Assembly: GCA_964019335.1 (NCBI GenBank)
Contig: OZ025699.1
Coordinates: 1 to 64,000 of the forward strand
Length of the DNA: 64,000 nucleotides
Direction: 5' to 3'
Source of the DNA: Diplonema japonicum
Taxonomy: Eukaryota > Euglenozoa > Diplonemea > Diplonemida > Diplonemidae
A model generated the notes under the pieces. It saw nothing but the letters and a program-made list of their open reading frames with translations, searched no databases and was not told the origin of the DNA. A program made the translations under genes and the position numbers. Below are positions 51,542-61,261 of this stretch, in pieces (the first letter of the stretch is position 1; each line of letters begins with the position of its first letter).

Positions 51542-53857
51542 CTACTGCCTTAACTTCTCAAGCTCCTCGGGGAGACACAAGCTGTTGTTGGCTTTGACTG
51601 CCTTAAGGGAGGTGCACCCAGATAAGAACCTATAGCCAATGTTGGTGATCTTGGAAAGCGGTGTGAGATCGATCGCCACAAGGGAGCTGCACCATGACAA
51701 GAACTTATCGCCGATGCTGGTGATCTTGGAAAGTGGTGTGAGATCGATCGCCACAAGGGACTTGCACCCAGACAAGAACCCATTGCCGATGCTGGTGATC
51801 TTGGAAAGCGGTGAGAGATCGATCGCCACAAGGGAGCTGCACCCAAACAAGAACGAATCGCCGATGCTGGTGACTTGGGAAAGCGGTGTGAAATCGATCG
51901 CCTCAAGGGAGCTGCACACATACAAGAACCCATCGCCGATGCTGGTGATCTTGGAAAGCGGTGTCAGATCGATCGCCACAAGGGAGCTGCACTGAGACAA
52001 GAACGAATCGCCGATGCTGGTGACCTGGGAAAGCGGTGTGAGGTCGATCGTTTCAAGGGAGCTGCACTGAGACAAGAACCAATGGCCGATGCTGGTGATC
52101 TTGGAAAGCGGTGGGAGATCGATCGCCACAAGGGAGCTGCACCCACACAAGAACCCATGGCCGATGCTGGTGATCTTGGAAAGCGGTGTGAGATCGATCG
52201 CCACAAGGGAGCTGCACTCATCCAAGAACCCATAGCCGATGCTGATGTTGGAAAGGGTGACGGACCCTGCACAAACAGGTGGGTCGAGAGAGACACGGAG
52301 TGACCTCAGCCGAGGTGTTATGTCATCTTGCTTTTCTAGGAACCTATCAGCGATGTCGCCCTGCACACCCTTCAGAACCACATGTTCAAAGCTTAAGACA
52401 ATGGGAACGTACCTCTTCTCCACATCAACTACGGAAGCCCCTGTGAAGTCAATCACCAAGAAGGGTGGGTGTTCCTTCAGCTTTTCAAGCAACTCAAGCT
52501 CGTTGTGCTTCACCATCACCACCTGCATCTTTCCCATTATTCCCGAGAACCCCTCCATGCCTTCTTCCCACTCCACAACGAGGCCCTTCCTCTTCACTTC
52601 TTCCTCTGAAGTGAGCTGGTTTGCATCCTTCAAGGCCGCAACGGGATGCTGCTGATGTTGGTTCGGATCGTGGTGGTGGTGCATGCTGTTCTTGTTCTTG
52701 TTGCTGTTGTCGTTGTCGTTGTGGGTGTGCTCAGGGAAGACCCTCACCCGTCCCTTGTCTTGGAAGACAGTCGTGCTGTCGGCATCCACGAACAGATCGA
52801 AGTCGCTTCTGAAGACCTCCACCCTGCGAACCCGTCCCAGCCCGTCCTCTGCGAAGGCCTTCTCAGCCGCAACCCGAACATCCTCCACACCCGACCCCAC
52901 AGCCACACGGAGCAGCCTCTTCCTCTCCTCACCGAGGAGGTGAGCAATCGCCACAAGATCCATGAGCTGCAAAGACATGTTGGAGGGACAAGGAGAAGGA
53001 GAAGGAGAAGAAGGAGAAGAAGAAGGACTGCTTGGGGGGGTGCCGTCGAGAATCTCCAGAACACGAGTGCTGCTGGGCCTGTCCACAGGGTCGGGAAGGA
53101 GGAGGGCGCAGACCACGGTGCAGAGCTGCTTGTCGGACAGGTGCTTCTCGAGGAGGACGACTGCTTCGCGGTGTGCCTTCTCCCGCTGCTCAGGGTGGGG
53201 ATTGCAGAGACTCCTGACCGTCACCTCCACAATGCCCTGTCCAAACATGCAGAGACAGGCCGTCACCCCCAAAGCCCACATGTCCGCCTTGAAGGAGTAG
53301 TGGCCCTCCCCGAAGAACTCGGGTGCCATGAAGAGAGGTGTCCCTGCCAGTGTTGTGACCTTCTCCTCCCCGGTCACGACCTTCCGCCCGAGCCCAAGGT
53401 CTCCCAGTGCGAACACCTTCTCGCTGCCGCCACCATCTCCGACGAGCACGTTGGCGGGCTTCACGTCACGGTGGATCACCTGCTTCCTCTCGTGCAGGTA
53501 CGACAGCCCCCTGCACACCTCCCGAAGCATCTGAAGTACTACTTTCTCCCCAACCTTTCCCTTCTTCACGAGCTGCTCCAGAGTCCCCTCGTAGAGGGTC
53601 ATCACGATGCACACCGTCGTCGCCCCGTCCCCAGCAAGGAACACCTCGTGGGCCTTCACGATGTGCGGGTGCTCCACCTTGATCAGCAGGAACGCCTCCG
53701 CGAGACCCTCGTTCGCCTTGTCAGTAGTCCCACACCTCAGAAGCTTCACCGCGAACACCTTCCCATCCTTCACCGCCCTCCACACCTCCCCGAATGAACC
53801 CTTCCCGAGCTTCTCCTCCAAGCGGTACCCTTTCAGCATCTCCCCTCTTTGCCACAT
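51542..53857 (-). CDS. Ser/Thr protein kinase with C-terminal 25-residue leucine-rich repeats
   Basis: 771 residues from the ATG at 53857 (MWQRGEM); the open frame extends 23 codons further without an ATG. The kinase domain (about 11-270) has GKGSFGEV (18-25), FAVK (Lys38), helix-C Glu54, HRDVKPANVL (catalytic Asp131), DLG in place of DFG (Asp153) and APE (178-180); all catalytic residues are present. A Pro/Ser linker (273-292) and a central region (293-530, with a His/Asn/Asp-rich stretch 378-404) precede eight repeats of the form CSSLVAIDLTPLSKITSIG(x)FLSG, each exactly 75 bp, and a cap ending LEKLRQ. The repeats resemble the BspA/TpLRR class, used for ligand or partner binding. No membrane span, so a cytosolic sensor kinase is likely. 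Substrate unknown. Confidence 0.92.
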   Translation of the reverse strand: MWQRGEMLKGYRLEEKLGKGSFGEVWRAVKDGKVFAVKLLRCGTTDKANEGLAEAFLLIKVEHPHIVKAHEVFLAGDGATTVCIVMTLYEGTLEQLVKKGKVGEKVVLQMLREVCRGLSYLHERKQVIHRDVKPANVLVGDGGGSEKVFALGDLGLGRKVVTGEEKVTTLAGTPLFMAPEFFGEGHYSFKADMWALGVTACLCMFGQGIVEVTVRSLCNPHPEQREKAHREAVVLLEKHLSDKQLCTVVCALLLPDPVDRPSSTRVLEILDGTPPSSPSSSPSSPSPSPCPSNMSLQLMDLVAIAHLLGEERKRLLRVAVGSGVEDVRVAAEKAFAEDGLGRVRRVEVFRSDFDLFVDADSTTVFQDKGRVRVFPEHTHNDNDNSNKNKNSMHHHHDPNQHQQHPVAALKDANQLTSEEEVKRKGLVVEWEEGMEGFSGIMGKMQVVMVKHNELELLEKLKEHPPFLVIDFTGASVVDVEKRYVPIVLSFEHVVLKGVQGDIADRFLEKQDDITPRLRSLRVSLDPPVCAGSVTLSNISIGYGFLDECSSLVAIDLTPLSKITSIGHGFLCGCSSLVAIDLPPLSKITSIGHWFLSQCSSLETIDLTPLSQVTSIGDSFLSQCSSLVAIDLTPLSKITSIGDGFLYVCSSLEAIDFTPLSQVTSIGDSFLFGCSSLVAIDLSPLSKITSIGNGFLSGCKSLVAIDLTPLSKITSIGDKFLSWCSSLVAIDLTPLSKITNIGYRFLSGCTSLKAVKANNSLCLPEELEKLRQ
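51560..52245 (-). repeat. Tandem 75-bp coding repeat in the kinase LRR region
   Basis: Nine units spaced 75 bp apart (anchor GAGCTGCAC at about 51684, 51834, 51909, 51984, 52059, 52134, 52209, with variants between). Even synonymous positions such as GATCGATCGCCACAAGGG are shared, which indicates recent expansion or homogenisation by unequal exchange. Confidence 0.8.
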
Positions 53858-53950
53858 TCTATTTTGTTTCTCCTCCCCCTTCCCGTTCACTGTGGTGTGG
53901 TCAAGGTAACTTGAGAAATGAGACAAAACTCAAAAGTAAAAAAGGACAAC
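53858..53950 (-). promoter_or_regulatory. Candidate trans-splice acceptor for the kinase gene
   Basis: The minus strand shows a T-rich tract (plus 53921-53950) and then CACCACAG (AG at 53891-53890), leaving a leader of about 32 bases before the ATG at 53857. An acceptor here would exclude the extra open codons upstream, supporting the shorter 771-residue product. Confidence 0.45.
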
Positions 53951-53965
53951 CTCACTCAAAGAAAA

Positions 53966-54335
53966 AGTGTCATTGAAGGGAACCCGCAGTATGTGACAGG
54001 ATCGCCTAACGACAATCAACTCATCTAGTGTTTGATCCCTTCTGTCGTGGTAGTGCCTTAGGCCCGTCGTGGTATCTAGTCAGCAGCTTGGGCATGAAAC
54101 CTACAAGCGAGTTGTTGGGATGCAATGTGCTCGCAGTTGCTGCTCTAGGATAGGGTGGGTGACCTTCGGGAACGCGAAGACCGGACCAGTGGAGAGTGAC
54201 GGAATGGCTGTGGAGCCCTAGGGTGCGCAGTGGGTGTACTGACTTCATAGTATCTGCCGGAGTCTGGTGACGCTTTGGTATAAGAGAAGCGGGCTGTGTC
54301 GAAGGGGCAGGGCTGAAGGGGGGCGTTGCAGGGGA
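53966..54335 (-). mobile_element. Non-LTR retrotransposon 3' fragment
   Basis: It begins GTGTCATTGAAGGGAACCCG and continues CAGTATGTGACAGGATCGCC, matching 17471-17530. The later segment GGCTGTGGAGCCCTAGGGTG matches 17550. The two copies differ by an internal block of about 130 bp. The coding remnant on the minus strand is not interpretable. It ends at a 313-bp inverted-repeat element. Confidence 0.5.
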
Positions 54336-54648
54336 CACTTTATTTCACGCCCACAGTCATTTTCTAGCAAAAATGGGAAGAAAACCGAAGGCGAGGGAAG
54401 CGAGCCAAGGGCATCAGCCTCGAGAAAGAGGCCAAAGCTGTGATGGAAGACATGCTTCCAACGGCAAGCAAAATGGCTACAGGAAGGAGTGGGAGAAGTT
54501 TTTCACCTACCATTCGATCAAACCCAATAGAAAAGCACGGCCAACTGTTGAACAAACAGCAGCAACCTGATTTTCACGCCCAGCAACGTTTGGCTTTAAA
54601 ACATGAAAGGAAGAAATCAGATACTTGACCTGGGCGTGAAATAAAGTG
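54336..54648. mobile_element. Short inverted-repeat element (313 bp)
   Basis: Perfect 18-bp inverted ends, CACTTTATTTCACGCCCA at 54336-54353 and its complement at 54631-54648. No clear target duplication was seen (ACA/AAA flanks). The interior plus strand has a short frame with MGRKPKAREASQG or, in another phase, GKRAKGISLEKEAKAVMED; this may be a vestige of a transposase N-terminus but is too short to assign. It lies directly next to the LINE fragment. Confidence 0.6.
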
Positions 54649-56850
54649 AAACCTGATTTATATCTTCTAGCCTAAATTCTTTAAGAGAGCTGCTCAGAAT
54701 TAAATAAAATATATTTCTCATATTTCTAAAAGAAAATGAGGTTTCTGCCCTCGTAGCTCGATTATTTTCCATCGCAAGAGGGGAGGGGGGAAGGGGTTGG
54801 AAAATCCTTTTCTGGGGGTGGCACAAGCAGATTTAGGGGGCACGAGCAGATGGCGTAAAACTAAATGAAATGAAAGAAACGAGAACAGCACTGAAAACCG
54901 AAGTAAGAAAAACGAGAAGAATTTGTTTGTTCAAACATGACGGCACCTGAAGTGATACTGCAGGGGAAGAATAAGAACGGGACAGCATGTCTGCATTTGT
55001 CCTATCGGCGTGTCGTGGACGTGTCTCGTTTGCACGCGATTGCCCCTGGTGATGAGGAGGCACCAACCGATTGTGTATCAAGGCATTCTTCCAAAAGACT
55101 AAAGGAAATTCACATCACTACTATGGGCCTGGGGTAGGGGGGGGGACAAGCAGAGTATGTAAAAATATGTGAGTTAAAGGAAGTCTTTGTGAGACGCCCC
55201 CTTGTTCTCATCCTCTACCTGCACCTATCCCCCTTCAGCAGCGGTTTCTCCTTCTTTGGTGGTCGTGCCGGCCTCCTCCCCAGCTTGGCTTCTTTTTCCC
55301 TTCTTTCCTTTGCCCATTGCTTCCCCAGCTCCTCCAGGTCGTACTTGGTCTTCGTTGATGCAAAGATTGCTCTTCTACTCCACCCGATCACCGCCTTCGT
55401 CCCTCCGATTGATCGCAGCGTATGTACTCTCTTGCATGGTTCAGCAGGTAAAAATAGATGAATGAGAGAAACGAGAACGGGACAGAACACCGAAGTAAGA
55501 GAACGAGAAAGAAGAATATCCAGGCTTTTAAACCAAAAAGGTATTAATAATGCCAGTGCCAGGGGGACGGCGGAAAAAGCCGAAGCAAGAACGCGGAACA
55601 AGAACAAGGGAGGGAAAGGGAAAAGGGGGGCTTATCTCTCTTTGTTTGTGCGCACGAGCGGAATTTTACCTAATAAAATAGCTCATTACGCTGCCATCAA
55701 CTCGACAATAATATTGTTAAAACAAAAAAGAACCGTGAATCACCCTTATCTTTTGATGTCAAACTTGGTCAAAGAAAAATGGAAAAACATGAGGCCGTTG
55801 CTAAAGGACCTCACACCTTCGGGAGTAAAAATGCAGAAACGAGCACTCGCTTTTCTTTCTTCTGGAAGTATAAGTCAAGCTAATACTGCAAGAATCTGAA
55901 GAAATGTAGAGTAGTCTCACAAAGTGCGAAAACGATTGAATTCGAATAACGCGTACGTACGGCAGTACGCCGACAACGTGGCCCTGGGAGGGGGGAAGGG
56001 GGGGACAAGCAGATGGTGTAAAACCTTAAATGAAATGAGAGAAACGAGAGCGGCACTGAAAACCGAAGTAAGAGAACGAGAAATATTTAGACGTTTAAGC
56101 CCCAAAAAGGAATTAAAGTGTAAAGGGTATTAAGATAAGAAACGCCTGCAACGAGACTACGGAAGGCCGACAACGTAGCCCAAGGCATAGTGGTGGTGCG
56201 AATCGGGTTTTCCGCATCATATTATCGCAAGATGATCCTTTAGCTTTGGAAGAAGGCTGAAGGGTTATGCGCCCTGGCGGGCGTGCGACCCCGTGTACTT
56301 CTTGATGGGATAAAAATATCATCCTCACCCTGCGAATCGGTCTTCATCGCCTGTTCCTTCTCCTTCCTCTTCACCGCATTCTTGTGTGTAAGTGTGTGTG
56401 GGTTTGCGAAGTTATGATACGAAATATCCAATTCGCATCACTACTATGCCTTATGGGGGGGGGGGGGGGTAAAAGTAAATGAAATGAGAGAAACGAGAGC
56501 GGTACTGAAAACCGAAGTAAGAGAACGAGAAACAAGAATATCCAGGCTTTTAAACCGAAAGGTATCTATAAGTATAATATAATGCCTGCAAAGGAGGACG
56601 GCGGAAAAAGCCGAAGCAAGAGAACGAGAAAGAAGAGAAAAAAAAGGGAGGGAAAGGGGGGGTGGGATCCCGTTTAAACAGGAAACAGTGACGCCCCCTT
56701 ACTTTTGATGTCAAAAACATGGCTAAGACAGTGGCAATGAGCAACATTACACTACTTTCTTTTTTTTAATTCCACTTCTTTTTTTTGACTTGTTAAGGCC
56801 GCACCCATTGGGTGGATTAAAAGTAGACGCTCACCCAGTTGCCCGAGTAC
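54649..56850. other. Graveyard of four-pass family 3' flanks
   Basis: No intact gene. It contains at least four orphan copies of the family 3'-flank repeat (GAAATGAGAGAAACGAGAGC or close variants at about 54866, 55461, 56032, 56478). A stub of a four-pass C-terminus is visible at 55750-55775 (TTTTGATGTCAAACTTGGTC). The dispersed AAGGAAGTCTTTGTGAGACG segment occurs at 55178-55250. The right end (56690-56752) holds the displaced 3' end of copy E. These look like remains of lost family members. Confidence 0.6.
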
Positions 56851-56917
56851 TTATAACCATACAGGTGTTCTTATTCCACAAGCTTTGCGGAACGAAACAA
56901 TGTAAGAGTCACGCCAC
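56753..56917 (-). mobile_element. SINE-like insertion in the 3' end of four-pass copy E
   Basis: A 165-bp insert lies between two copies of a 25-bp coding sequence (56728-56752 and 56918-56942, with core GTGGCAATGAGCAACATTAC), a clear target-site duplication. On the minus strand the insert ends in an A-rich tail (plus-strand T runs at 56757-56767 and 56781-56788). It shares AATTCCACTTCTTTTT and TAAGGCCGCACC with sequences near 43190-43220 and 62135-62170. Long duplication plus A-rich tail is the signature of LINE-mobilised retroposons. Confidence 0.65.
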
Positions 56918-57834
56918 ACAGTGGCAATGAGCAACATTACACCAGTAACAATGAACCAAGCAATGCAAATGTTACGCCACTGGTCATCCTTGTACCCCGT
57001 GATCTTGTCCACGTACTGTTGGGTCTGAAACCTGCTCTGAGAGTTGAACTCCATCATGTGATGGAAGCGAGAGGGCCCGGAGTAGGGAATCTTATCCCGC
57101 TGCTCAGATTCCAAGTACTCCGACTGAGCCAGCTTCCTGATGATGGTGAACGCCGCATTCTGCCCGTACCCACACTCCTGCACAGTAGGGCTCTTTGCAA
57201 TGCACCCAGCATAAACAGGAGGGTCGAACTTGCACCCTTTCACGCTTCCAGTGTACACAATCGGGGCGGAAACCCATGACCAGCCGTACTCCGACTTCAC
57301 TGACTTCCTGCCCCAGTCAAGGCCCCACTCCTCATCGACTAAAGTGTAGTATGTGATGTTCGTTTTGATGGTCAAAGCGGAGGGGTTGGGTGCGATGTGG
57401 CAGCCGATAAGGGCCTCCCCGCCTGACGCCAGAGACCTCTCAGCCAGCTCCAGCTGCCTCCATGACAAGTTCGGTTCCAAGAACCCGATTGTTGCCATTG
57501 TGACATAGAATGCGAGGGCACAGCCACAGCTGAAGAACAGAGCCACATTATGGTCGTTTCGTGCAATGTTCAGTGCAATGCTCGGCAGCAGGCACACCAT
57601 ACCCCACATAATACCCCCCAGCCAGTTGTAAAGCTGGACTGTAGCGTTGTAGGCCCCGTCCATTTCGACTGCATCCAAAGGTGCCTGTGCAAGGTGTCTG
57701 TTCATCTGAGCATCAGTTTGCTTCAAAAATGCCCGGCGTCCGATCACCTCCTCCAGGTGCACGTTCAGCATCATTATACACGTCCACCAGACCCACACCA
57801 AGATCAACACTCCGAAAGCAGCACAGGGCTTCAT
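56851..57834 (-). CDS. Four-pass membrane protein family, copy E, with replaced C-terminus
   Basis: The ATG at 57834 gives 327 residues; a longer frame upstream to 57981 is 5' flank. It has the standard start, a long loop 1 (AFLKQTDAQMNRHLAQAPLD and following), the Cys loop (IAKSPTVQECGYGQ at the variable spot) and the fourth span. After LLIAT, near the span end, the sequence leaves the family and reads WRDSYIVSFRKACGIRTPVWL, contributed by the SINE-like insertion. The original tail (MTF...FDI-type codons) lies beyond the insert at 56690-56727. The protein may still fold, because only the short cytoplasmic tail changed. Confidence 0.78.
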   Translation of the reverse strand: MKPCAAFGVLILVWVWWTCIMMLNVHLEEVIGRRAFLKQTDAQMNRHLAQAPLDAVEMDGAYNATVQLYNWLGGIMWGMVCLLPSIALNIARNDHNVALFFSCGCALAFYVTMATIGFLEPNLSWRQLELAERSLASGGEALIGCHIAPNPSALTIKTNITYYTLVDEEWGLDWGRKSVKSEYGWSWVSAPIVYTGSVKGCKFDPPVYAGCIAKSPTVQECGYGQNAAFTIIRKLAQSEYLESEQRDKIPYSGPSRFHHMMEFNSQSRFQTQQYVDKITGYKDDQWRNICIAWFIVTGVMLLIATVWRDSYIVSFRKACGIRTPVWL

Positions 57835-57981
57835 CTTCCTTGTTTCTCTTTTCTTTTTCTTTTTTGTCTTGTCTGCTGTGTTTCTTTTTCTTTTTCTTTG
57901 ATGCGGTAGAAGAATGAACTTTGGTTTCTTCATAAACCACCCTGCCCTGTTTATGATTCTTCTGAAAGTGAAGATGGACAC

Positions 57982-58424
57982 TAAATCCCTCCCTCACCTT
58001 GTTTGTACTTGTATTGTAACCCCTTGGAATACTTGCATGTTTCCCTCATGTTTATAAGAGCTGCACAGGGAATAAGGCCCTCCCGGACCGGATTCTTCGT
58101 GGCAGTACTTGGCATCTCTCAGTTTCGGACCCATCTTGCAACTCCTCCAGGTGCTGTCCTCATCAGGCAAGAGGCACTCAAGGGCTCCTACTAGCGTGGT
58201 AAAATGAAAACGGTTAGAAGGAAAGGGGCAGGGAAGGAAGGGAAGAAACAAACAAAGAAAACTGGCGCACACACTCAATCATTTCCATCGCAAGAGGGGG
58301 GGTAAATAAAATATAACCAAATAAAATTTAAAAAAAAACAAAAAAAATAAAATAAAAAAGACGTTCAAGGTGACTTATGGTACCTATAGAAAAAAAAGGA
58401 GAAAAAAAATCGACCTTGCTACGT
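57982..58424. other. Intergenic DNA between copy E and the LRR remnant
   Basis: No gene. It includes a piece related to the LINE remnant at 43960-44070 (58100-58195), the dispersed CATCGCAAGAGGGGGGG segment (58287) and an A-rich stretch (58310-58360). Confidence 0.5.
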
Positions 58425-58887
58425 TATTGCCTTAACCTCCTTAGCTTCCCGTGGAGAGACAAGCTGTTGTTGGCTTTGACTGCCTTAAGGGAAGTGCACC
58501 CAGACAAAAACCAATTCACATCGCCGATGAACCCATGGCCGATGAACCCACGGCCGTTGCTGGTGATCTTGTGAGATCGATCGCCACAAGGGAGGTTCAC
58601 CCAGACAAGAACCCAACGCCGATGCTAGTGATCTTGGAAAGCGGTGTCAGATCGATCGCCACAAGGGAGCTGCACCATGACAAGAACCCATCGCCGATGC
58701 TGGTGATCGTGGAAAGCGGTGTGAGATCGATCGCCTCAAGGGACCTGCACCCATTCAAGAACCAATCGCCGATGCTGGTGATCCTGGAAAGCGGTGCCAG
58801 ATCGATCACCTTGAGGGAGGTGCACGCATACAAGAACCTGTTGCCAGACGGAAAAATGAGGGACGCGACAGAAGCGGTCGCCAGCAT
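58425..58887 (-). pseudogene. Dead fragment of an LRR protein related to the kinase C-terminus
   Basis: Starting at an ATG (58887), the minus strand gives FLYACTSLKVIDLAPLSRIT and three further 25-residue repeats like those of the kinase. A TGA then falls where a conserved Cys codon (TGC) is expected (near 58592), followed by a shortened, frameshifted stretch and the end motif NNSLSLHGKLRRLRQ, matching the kinase end. No kinase domain is present upstream. It is a truncated paralogue inactivated by a nonsense change and indels. Confidence 0.72.
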
Positions 58888-59679
58888 GTAAGCAGAGGTG
58901 GTGCAGATTTAGATGTCGTACCTCTTGAGGATGTCAGTCACTGGTATTCTATTCTATTCGACTTTCTGTTTTCGTATGCAGTATTTATCTTTCTTCACCT
59001 GTGTTTCGTTTTCGCCTTTGCGCAATATCATCTCATGCCATCAGGAAATGCAGGGCGGAGGGTCCTTGAGGGACCTTGAAACAGGGGCCTCGTTGAGACA
59101 GCTGCAACCGTGTGAGGTGGATCCCCACCGTGTTCAAGCAGGTCTTCACCATCGGGGCGTTGGCGGCATGTGCACCGAACCCTCCGACCCCTACTAGCTC
59201 ATGTCAACAGCTTCCTGCAGTGGAACACATCATCCCCCCCTGTCCCCTTGTGCCCACCTCTCTCCCCTTCGTCTGTTGAGAGAGGCGACCAGATGTGCTT
59301 TTTGTTCCTTGAGTGACGCTTCATGTAAACAAGACCTGTGCCCCGTGGGGGTTCCTCGTCCACAGGTTTGGCGGGGGTGGCTATTTTACTGTTTTTTTTT
59401 TTTATATCTATACATGCTTCCTTTTTTTTCTTCTAAAACAACCTTCTTTCTATTACAACTTTCTTTATTTATTTACAATCTTTATCTAGTTGCCGATCCG
59501 CTCTTAGGCCGTTGTTCCCGATCCTTACCTACTTGTGCCCGAGTTCACCCGTTGCTTGTAAGAACCTTATTGTGTCTTTTGGGTTCTTCACGAGTGCTTC
59601 TTCTAGGTCTTTGACATCTAGTGCGTTCTTTCTTTGTTTGGTTGTTGCTGGGCATTCCAGCAATAAATAAATGGCATCG
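58888..59679. other. Intergenic DNA with dispersed repeat copy 2
   Basis: No supported gene. 58893-59060 repeats 42572-42738. The rest is pyrimidine-rich (T runs near 59390-59410) with a plus-strand open frame (59201-59614) lacking any family signature. It ends at the left inverted repeat of the next element. Confidence 0.5.
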
Positions 59680-61234
59680 TTTCAAAACCCCCCCCCCCAA
59701 AATGAGGCCAATTGACACTTTCAATATTTCTCTAAGTACTTTTTCCCAAAAAAAAAAATTCTACAACTTTCCCGGCCCAGATTAGGAAAGAAAACACCCC
59801 AGAAAATGGGAAAGTGAGTGTTACTGGTACCCAGAAAATTCAGTCCTAGGGGCAAAAATGGGTTTTTTCACTTTGCACAAATTCAGTAAAAGAGGGGGTG
59901 ACAAAAATGGATGCTTTTAAACTTGCTGTTGAGAAGCTAGGGGTAAAAAAAAATGGTATTCGGACCGAGAAAGGGTAAATGGGAACACCACGGTGATCAG
60001 GACACTCGCCACAGAGGTTTTTGAGAAGCTCAGTGGCAACGACTGTGCTGCACTAGTTTGTGGCGTAGTGTGTAAAGGGGAACTTCTAGCGGCACTTCTG
60101 CTATCATTTTCTGGTTGATTTAGTAGCCAACAAGACACCACACGGCGCCAATTGGTCAGAGGCATGAGGCTTGACCACATCACACATGATGAAATAAGGG
60201 CAGCTGGCCTTACTGTTGGAAAAGTCTTGTTCCACAGTAGCATGGGCACAGAAAAAAATAAAGAAAAAAATGGAGTGGATACTCTGGACTGACGGTGGGC
60301 GTCACTTTCGTGCAAAGGAATTTTGCTACTTTGTTCTTTTTGGTCTTCGTTATGTATATCCCGATCGGACGTTTTCCCTGTGGTTTCTGGGGGAGAAACA
60401 CGGCAAAAACAACAGGGACAGCCACTTTGGTGTGCTCTCTCGTGTTTTTTGGTTTTGGGTGCCTCGTTCCACAACAATTAAAACTGTGGAACAAATAGGT
60501 AACATCACCAATACGATACGGTGCGCCATGCATGTAGTTACTGATGTCTTTGGCCCGTATAAAAAGAAAATTCTTGAGTTTCCGGATTTTTCAGGTGCAT
60601 ATGAGCTCAGGAGCACACCGGAGGGTGTATTTGCTACGTGTGCGTCCACGAGCTAGAAAGAACTAAAGTACATCATCAAAGAACTCGCTGCAGACAGGGC
60701 AGAGAAAAGGCCCCCAGTCTAGGAATCTTGTGATGAGTATGAGGACGTTCTTGATAGCCTTCCCGGACTTGAAAAACGAGAAAGAATAGTAACCAAGTTA
60801 CAAAAATACTCGACACCCCATGACAAGCCCAAAGCACCAAGTACACCTACGAATGAGCCTCTTAAAACCCCCCAAAATGCGGTAGAAGGCCTAATAGTAT
60901 GAAAAAGAAATGAGGTCGCCCACTCAGCAGCAGAAGACTAGGAAATGAAGGTTTCCACTTCCAACATCATTTCAGCCACCTTCTAGTAGTGAGTTCCGCT
61001 ATTTCTTGCTATTGAAAGCATACTCTCTGACTTTACCAAAACTACTAAAACCCGATTTTGACCCTAAAACTGAATTTTTCATAGGTCAAAATAGCACTCT
61101 TGAGCGATTTCTGACCCGGGTTCTTTCCTAATATGGGCCGGGAAATATGGAGAATTTTTTTTAAAGGGGGCGGCATGCCCAAAGATGCAACGAAAGTGTC
61201 AATTGGCCTCATTTTTGGGGGGGGGGGTTTGAAA
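59680..61234 (+). mobile_element. DNA transposon with long imperfect inverted repeats (1.55 kb)
   Basis: The outer 43 bp are near-perfect inverted repeats (59680-59722 and 61192-61234), with C(11)/G(11) runs and the core ATGAGGCCAATTGACACTTT. Similarity continues inward for about 200 bp with indels: TTTCCCGGCCCA..TTAGGAAAG, then AAATTCAG..TAGGG.CAAAAT.GGGTTTT. Flanking TCG on each side may be a 3-bp target duplication. The interior plus strand contains a broken transposase-like frame (60270-60656). The superfamily is not established. Confidence 0.72.
60270..60656 (+). pseudogene. DDE-transposase-like remnant
   Basis: The frame reads MEWILWTDGGRHFRAKEF, then WFLGEKHGKNNRDSHFGVLS and a Val/Ile-rich tail. 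The arrangement of T-D-G followed about 45 residues later by a His-Gly-Lys and Asp box resembles catalytic segments of several eukaryotic DDE transposases. Upstream in other phases are KLAVEKLGVKKNG (59916) and VIRTLATEVFEKL (59994), separated by stops. It is judged a decayed transposase of the surrounding element. Family unresolved. Confidence 0.4.
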
Positions 61235-61261
61235 TCGACCCAAATGAAAAAAAAAAAAAAA

